Positions 59,130 to 64,000 of a stretch of DNA of 64,000 nt are shown here, piece after piece. Origin of the DNA: Anticarsia gemmatalis (lineage: Eukaryota; Arthropoda; Insecta; Lepidoptera; Erebidae). Below the pieces are notes generated by a model. The model was given only the letters and a program-made list of their open reading frames with translations. It searched no databases and was not told where the DNA came from. The DNA lies in assembly GCF_050436995.1 (NCBI RefSeq), contig NC_134756.1, positions 3,038,001 through 3,102,000 on the forward strand, written 5' to 3'. The first letter of the stretch is position 1, and each line of letters starts with the position of its first letter. Both the position numbers and the translations under genes were made by a program.

Positions 59130-59178
59130 CTAGAGTCAGTGTGTTCCGATTTCTTCTTTTCTTTGGCTTGTATTCAAA
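59125..59178 (+). promoter_or_regulatory. candidate initiator and short 5' UTR
   Basis: AGAGTCAGTGTG at about 59131-59142 contains TCAGT, the arthropod initiator. It lies roughly 45 bases before the ATG at 59179, and no TATA box is seen. Proposed only because of the exon that follows. Confidence 0.35.
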
Positions 59179-59235
59179 ATGAGTAAGTCCAAATTCTTCA
59201 CATTCTCAAGAAGGAAACATTCAATTGCGGTTCAC
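59179..59235 (+). CDS. candidate alternative first coding exon, unknown protein
   Basis: Nineteen codons, MSKSKFFTFSRRKHSIAVH, start at an ATG with a good context (TTCAAAATGAG) and end at the strong donor GTAAGTT (59236). The peptide is basic and ends in phase 0, like the exon at 9927-9974, suggesting alternative N-termini of one + strand gene whose common exons lie beyond the window. No protein family recognised. A chance frame is possible. Confidence 0.42.
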
Positions 59236-59790
59236 GTAAGTTCAGTTTTAAAAATAAATTATTTAAGTCGGACTTTTCTAAGAATAACGATAATAGTCAA
59301 AGATGGTATACATTCACACCCTTTTGAAGTGAATGCACGCTTAACATAATATTTATTTATGCAAATGCGTTTCTTCGGAACTACAAATGGAGACCTTTCG
59401 GAATCAATGTTTTGTCAACTTGGTTTGTTTTAAGTTTGTTGGTTTATTGGGAGATAATGAATGGACGGAAAGAATTAGATAATGGCGTTTATGAATAATT
59501 TTTAAAACAATTTATTGAATTAAAGTTCTTATATGACAGATAGAGATGGTTTTGGAAGTTATCATTACTCAATAACTTTTAGATCCTCGCAGAAAACCTT
59601 TTGATTTTCTTTTCAATGGAAAAACCTATTCGAATAAACGTATGAATAATAATTTCAGGATGAGTTTGTGAGTCATGTTTGCGTTAAACAAGATGACTGA
59701 CTCAGCCACCTTTAGAAGGACTTATATTTATAAAGACTACTTCACACTAGAAGTAATTTCGCACTCAAGAGTATTCATGCGTCATTCAGG
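59236..59790. other. intron-like non-coding DNA
   Basis: AT-rich sequence after the candidate donor; nothing recognised. Confidence 0.4.
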
Positions 59791-60047
59791 TAGCCCATAG
59801 CCAGTTGCGCTCACCGGTCGGTAAACGATCTGTGGGTTAAGCAAACCTCGGCGCGGTCATTCCATAGATGGGTGACCGCATAGTGGTATTTGAGCTGGGC
59901 GTCTCCGTGCTTCGGAGGGCACGTAAAAAGTCGGTCCCGGTTGTTGTCAATTAAGATAACAGTCGTTAAGCCACGTTAAAGGCCGTCGGGCGGCTTGAAC
60001 AACTTTGACACTAGGTTGACCACTAACCATACGATAAGAAGAAGAAT
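59791..60047 (+). repeat. 5S rRNA-derived SINE, copy C (best preserved)
   Basis: GCTCACCGGTCGGTAAACGATC, then TTAAGCAAACCTCGGCGCGG and GATGGGTGACCGC (59868-59880), follow the order of the 5S rRNA internal promoter (A-box, intermediate element, C-box). The unique body and an AAGAAGAAG tail follow. The youngest of three copies. Confidence 0.82.
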
Positions 60048-62870
60048 TAGGTAGAATTACAAAACACCTAGTAGTTATGTCTGCTTACATATCTTTAGCC
60101 CAATATACAGTATTCTCGTTATCTCCACCTGTGTGACCATATAACACCGGACTAACTGAGCTGCGTAACAGCTGCCATAAATGTTTGAATGATAAACGGG
60201 ACCATGGGACATTAATGCTTTATGACATGGCCCCTTGTACGCCAGTAAAAAAGCTTTACGACGATATTAGTAGGGGAATAGAATCTTTCTTTATATTTTA
60301 TGGAAAATACGTGAGTGTATTCGTGCTTATATTGTAGCTGCGCAAATGACCGTGAGTCTATTTGGTTCTGCTGCAGATTTCTGCTAACTGAAGTTAAAAT
60401 AAAATTGGATTCTTAGATTCATATGACTAATATCTTAGATCAAACCATACGGTAGTAAAACACAAATGGACGCGGTTTAGTTGTGTTTACCTTAATTTTT
60501 GCTTGACATTTCGGCGCACGTTGTATAGATCGCAGTGGTAGACAAGTTTTGAAGTCATACTACGTTACCTAAAATTACTCTTTTATCGGAGAAAATAATA
60601 ATGGGTAAATCTTTAGTTTAAATCACATAATAGTTTTAATAGCTAGTGTGTACAACATGATCGATAGAGCAATGCATTTATATCGTAACCACTCTCATAC
60701 TGGTAGATTGGATAATCGATATTCTTGGATCAAGCGCATGTAATGCACGCAGTGAAATATTGAAAGTTTCTACTACAAATTTCTCCTTAATAATAAACTT
60801 GTTAGGTAGATGAATAGTTATACTGCCCTTTTTGGATAGCTTTTTTTATTAAGAATTAAGTTCTTAATTTTTAACAATTTATTTAACTTTTTGGAAATAA
60901 ATGATTTTTATTTATTATTTTAATTAATCTAAAATTCTTAAATAAGTAAAGACTTCTGTAGACTTTGCCTACCGCTAATTGAAACAGGCGTGATTTGAAT
61001 TATGTAATAGAAATGTATAGAAATTACTGGAAATAAAGCTCATTGTAGCTATTTAATAGACTGGTTCTAAACTCTAACTAATAAAACAGCGACAACAAAG
61101 GAATCTTCCGTCAATAAAAATTGTCATACCACACAATAGTTTCTAACGATAATATCTCGCTTCAATAGAAATATTCCTTTACTCGGGAACAAATTAGCTG
61201 TACATATTATTATCGTTTGTTGCACCACTACCGACAGATACACGCAATAGAACGCTCTGAGAGTCACGATCTTTACATCAGCTTGTGTACGACAATTATT
61301 CAGTTTTCGCTTTCACTACAACATCCTTTTATCCGCTGGATTGCCTACCATTTACTTAATTACCACATTACAGCACCGTGAAAGGAATGCACTGTATATA
61401 TCATGTTTGTACCTCGAAGGGTGAGACGGAGATGACCATATTTATTGAAGAATATTACGCCAGTTTTGTTTACGTCTAATATTGTTACTGGTAACTGAAT
61501 TGTGTAGTCCGAACTCCGTTTCCTATTCGGTCTATTTAATAGTTTGTTAGTTGTACTTGATATCTGTTTTTTTATGATTGCAAAAATGTCCTCGAATCAA
61601 GATTACAGTCCAAGAACTTAGTTAACAGCCTGGACATGCTTGATATTTATAGATATTATAACTTTAACTATAAATTACATGTATTTTCTATAATAAGTAG
61701 CTGTATCAAACAGGCCACAATCAGTTGAGTCAGCCTGAATTTTGTATATTTGCGCCAGCCGTGACCCTTGCATACAAATCTCTCTCCTAAGTTCTTGAAC
61801 CTTAGTTACGGGAGTAGCCTTTTAGAAACTGACAAATAGAAAAAAACTCAAATGAATTTAGTATTGAATCCAGTTAGCTCTCAGCACATCATGTGAACAC
61901 TAAGATAAAACAGTTCACTACCACATACAGAGTGCTCTTAACTCTTGTAAATTAATGGACCTAATAATGATGGTCCTTTGGTAAATAAATTTGCAGTGCG
62001 GTGAAGTCATCGTCGGAAATACACGCGCTCCTTGTTCGTAGGGTCTTAGGGTTATCGCCTTTATATGGTAGTGTAAAAATATACGGATGGATGTTGACCG
62101 TAAGATGCAAGATGAATGACGTCAGATGTCAGAAAGTTTGTGTATGTCAAGTTTCTTTTGTGTGGATATGATTTATACCTGGCGGGAATATAAATGTCTA
62201 AATGATGGATGAAGAAATTGTCTTGTCAAAAATCTATGCTATTGTAGAGATGTGTTAATTCATATGTAAAATCACGCCTTTTTCCCATATGAGAAGGTAG
62301 AGTTAAGGAACGCCATTTGCTACGCGATTCCTACTTTGATTTGCTTCGTTTTCCGTCAAATGCATCTTGTCAGATATGTTAAATTTTCTTTATTTAATTG
62401 TATTTTCCCTACTAACTGTAGCCTATTGAAGTTATCACGGAATTTAGAACTTTGGTACTTCAACCTGTCATAAAATATTCGTCATATTTTTGGTTTTGTC
62501 GCTAATTTCACGCCAATAGTATGCTAGTCTATCTGTATGAGAATGGAAAAAGGGTCTATGGTCAGATTTATGACTGCAATTAGTTGATGTTATTGACCAT
62601 CAAATTGCTTTATTAAATCACAAATGTATACTACACATTGATTTTGTAATTCTGACCTTTACACTAATCACTAGTAATTAGTGATTTCTTGTTGATTACT
62701 AAGGCATTACGCTTCGATCTCTCTTTTAATAGCCGTCTTCTTTCTAAGATTTGTAAAGATTGAATATGTTCATTAAGTATTAGTTCGATATATTTTAATT
62801 TGGATATTATGGTGTAGACCTTCATTTTGAGCTTAAAATAAGTATAAGTATAATATAATAAATAATATAA
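60048..62870. other. non-coding with small repeat scraps
   Basis: At 60500-60545 TTGACATTTCGGCGCACGTTG resembles 32.83 kb. At 62262-62310 ATCACGCCTTTTTCCCATATG is a minus-strand SINE 3' fragment. No gene recognised. Confidence 0.4.
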
Positions 62871-63080
62871 TCTTTATAATATATAATTCTTCTGTAAGTG
62901 TGTATGTCACTGAACTTCTCTTAAACGACTGGACCGATTTTGATGAAATTTTTTGTGTGTGTTCAAGGGGATCTGAAAATGGTTTAGATTCACAATTTTG
63001 TCCGCTGGACAATGTTTTTTTTAATTAATTTTTACAAATTAAAGACGTGTAGACAGGACAACGTCTGTCGGGTCCGCTAG
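62871..63080 (+). mobile_element. non-autonomous Helitron, second family
   Basis: Begins TCTTTATAATATATAATTC after A, ends CGGGTCCGCTAG before T, with GTATGTCACTGAACTTC and GACAGGACAACGTCTGTCGG inside. The TC start, CTAG end and A/T insertion fit Helitrons. The left end is less certain because of AT-rich flanks. Confidence 0.65.
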
Positions 63081-63650
63081 TATAATATATAACTTACTTT
63101 ACATTCATATATAATTTAATTTAAAACTTTTGTTTAAACGTATAAAGATTATGTTTGAAGTTTTTAGAAAAAAATAAATTGGCGTGTTGTTTCTTTTGGC
63201 ATATAATTGAATATGTATATTTTTAATTCATGTATGTATGATTCACTGAATACTTGAAGTTTACATAACAATTTGAAGTTATTATAAAGATGTTAAGCAA
63301 CATACCGAGTGCAGCACGCGTAAAACAAGGCAAAGTTATTCTTTAAATTCACTTCAAGTATGAAATCTTTAACAAAAATGATCTAAAAAAGATAAAATAA
63401 CAGGATGTGGTTAAATCGTTTAATTCCTAATTCATTATCAAGTAATTAATGAAGTTCCATTGTTCTGTTAACAAATATTTTGCTTTGCTCGTGACCTCAT
63501 TCAAGTGCATACATTTGATAAGATTCTGTTTACCCTTGTATGCACTCGCATTGCTTTCTACAATGAAGATTATAATGCTTCAAGCGGATTGTGTGTTTGA
63601 TGAAAACTAACAGTGACTCAGTTATATACAAACATCACGTACATTAGGTA
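63081..63650. other. non-coding spacer
   Basis: AT-rich; nothing recognised. Confidence 0.45.
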
Positions 63651-63896
63651 CTAGCTGACCCGCGCAACTTCGCTTGCGTCACATAAAAGAGAATAGGTCA
63701 TAATTTTCCCCGTTTTTGTAACATTTTTTACTGGTACTCTGCTCCTATTGGTCGTAGCGTGATGATATATAGCCTATAACCTTCCTCGATAAATGGGCTA
63801 TCTAACAATGAAAGATTTTTTTAAATCGGACCAGTAGTTCCTGAGATTAGCGCGTACAAACAAACAAACTCTTCAGCTTTATAATATTAGTATAGA
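63651..63896 (-). mobile_element. complete Lep1-type Helitron
   Basis: On the minus strand it starts TCTATACTAATATTAT (63896-63881) and ends with CTAG at 63651, inserted between A and T (63650 and 63897). The full body includes AACTTCGCTTGCG and GGTCATAATTTTCCCC. This is a reference for the copy at 11.9 kb and the partial at 33.4 kb. Confidence 0.85.
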
Positions 63897-64000
63897 TTAG
63901 TATAGATTTCATACGATTAATGTTGTCAAAAGCCTTGTGAAAAAATAAAAGAAGTAATATATGGTTTTAATGATCGTGAAAGCCAGCCAGTCGTGTGTAT

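Noticed and set aside
59791..60047. 5S rRNA gene
   Set aside because: Only the internal promoter region resembles 5S; the outer stems are absent and an unrelated body and tail follow.

Overview
The window looks like insect nuclear DNA, most likely from a moth or butterfly. It is AT-rich and almost gene-free, and it carries repeats I associate with Lepidoptera: Lep1-type Helitrons (TCTATACTAATATTAT start, CTAG end), tRNA- and 5S-derived SINEs, LINE 3' ends with an ATGATTTGATTT tail, a piggyBac element in TTAA sites and an env-bearing errantivirus. These assignments rest on motif recognition and memory; no database was searched.

Layout. 0.5-3.1 kb is a piggyBac-family transposon with perfect 18-bp ends and a frameshifted transposase. 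3.6-4.1 kb is a CpG-rich block that could be a promoter. 5-34 kb is non-coding DNA with SINEs, MITEs, Helitrons, LINE tails, a GC-rich repeat island inside a SINE (19.3 kb), a 19-bp tandem array (27.9 kb) and a foldback element with stacked hairpins (28.9 kb). 34.4-45.0 kb is a very young errantivirus: LTRs that read as identical, an AGGT target duplication, a tRNA-Ser-type primer site, gag, pol and env. Its pol is split at RNase H by an antisense, 5'-truncated LINE with a long intact endonuclease/RT frame. 45-64 kb is again repeat-rich: a deleted mariner, a 1.6-kb Tc1/mariner-like palindrome with two opposed transposase remnants, a 468-bp palindrome and two Helitrons.

Host genes. I recognise no host protein. 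Three short + strand segments look like real coding exons: 9846-9974 (start codon, ends phase 0), 52536-52694 (GC-rich, 53 codons, splice sites both sides, phase 0) and 59179-59235 (start codon, ends phase 0). A simple model is one + strand gene with alternative first exons and very large introns, so that most of the window is intron or promoter-proximal DNA filled by transposons. That model is inference from splice motifs and phase only.

How the parts relate. The errantivirus inserted recently and the LINE then inserted into it, which disabled the enzyme polyprotein while leaving gag and env open. Several palindromic elements would fold into long hairpin RNA if transcribed through, and on the model above they lie in introns or promoter-proximal DNA.
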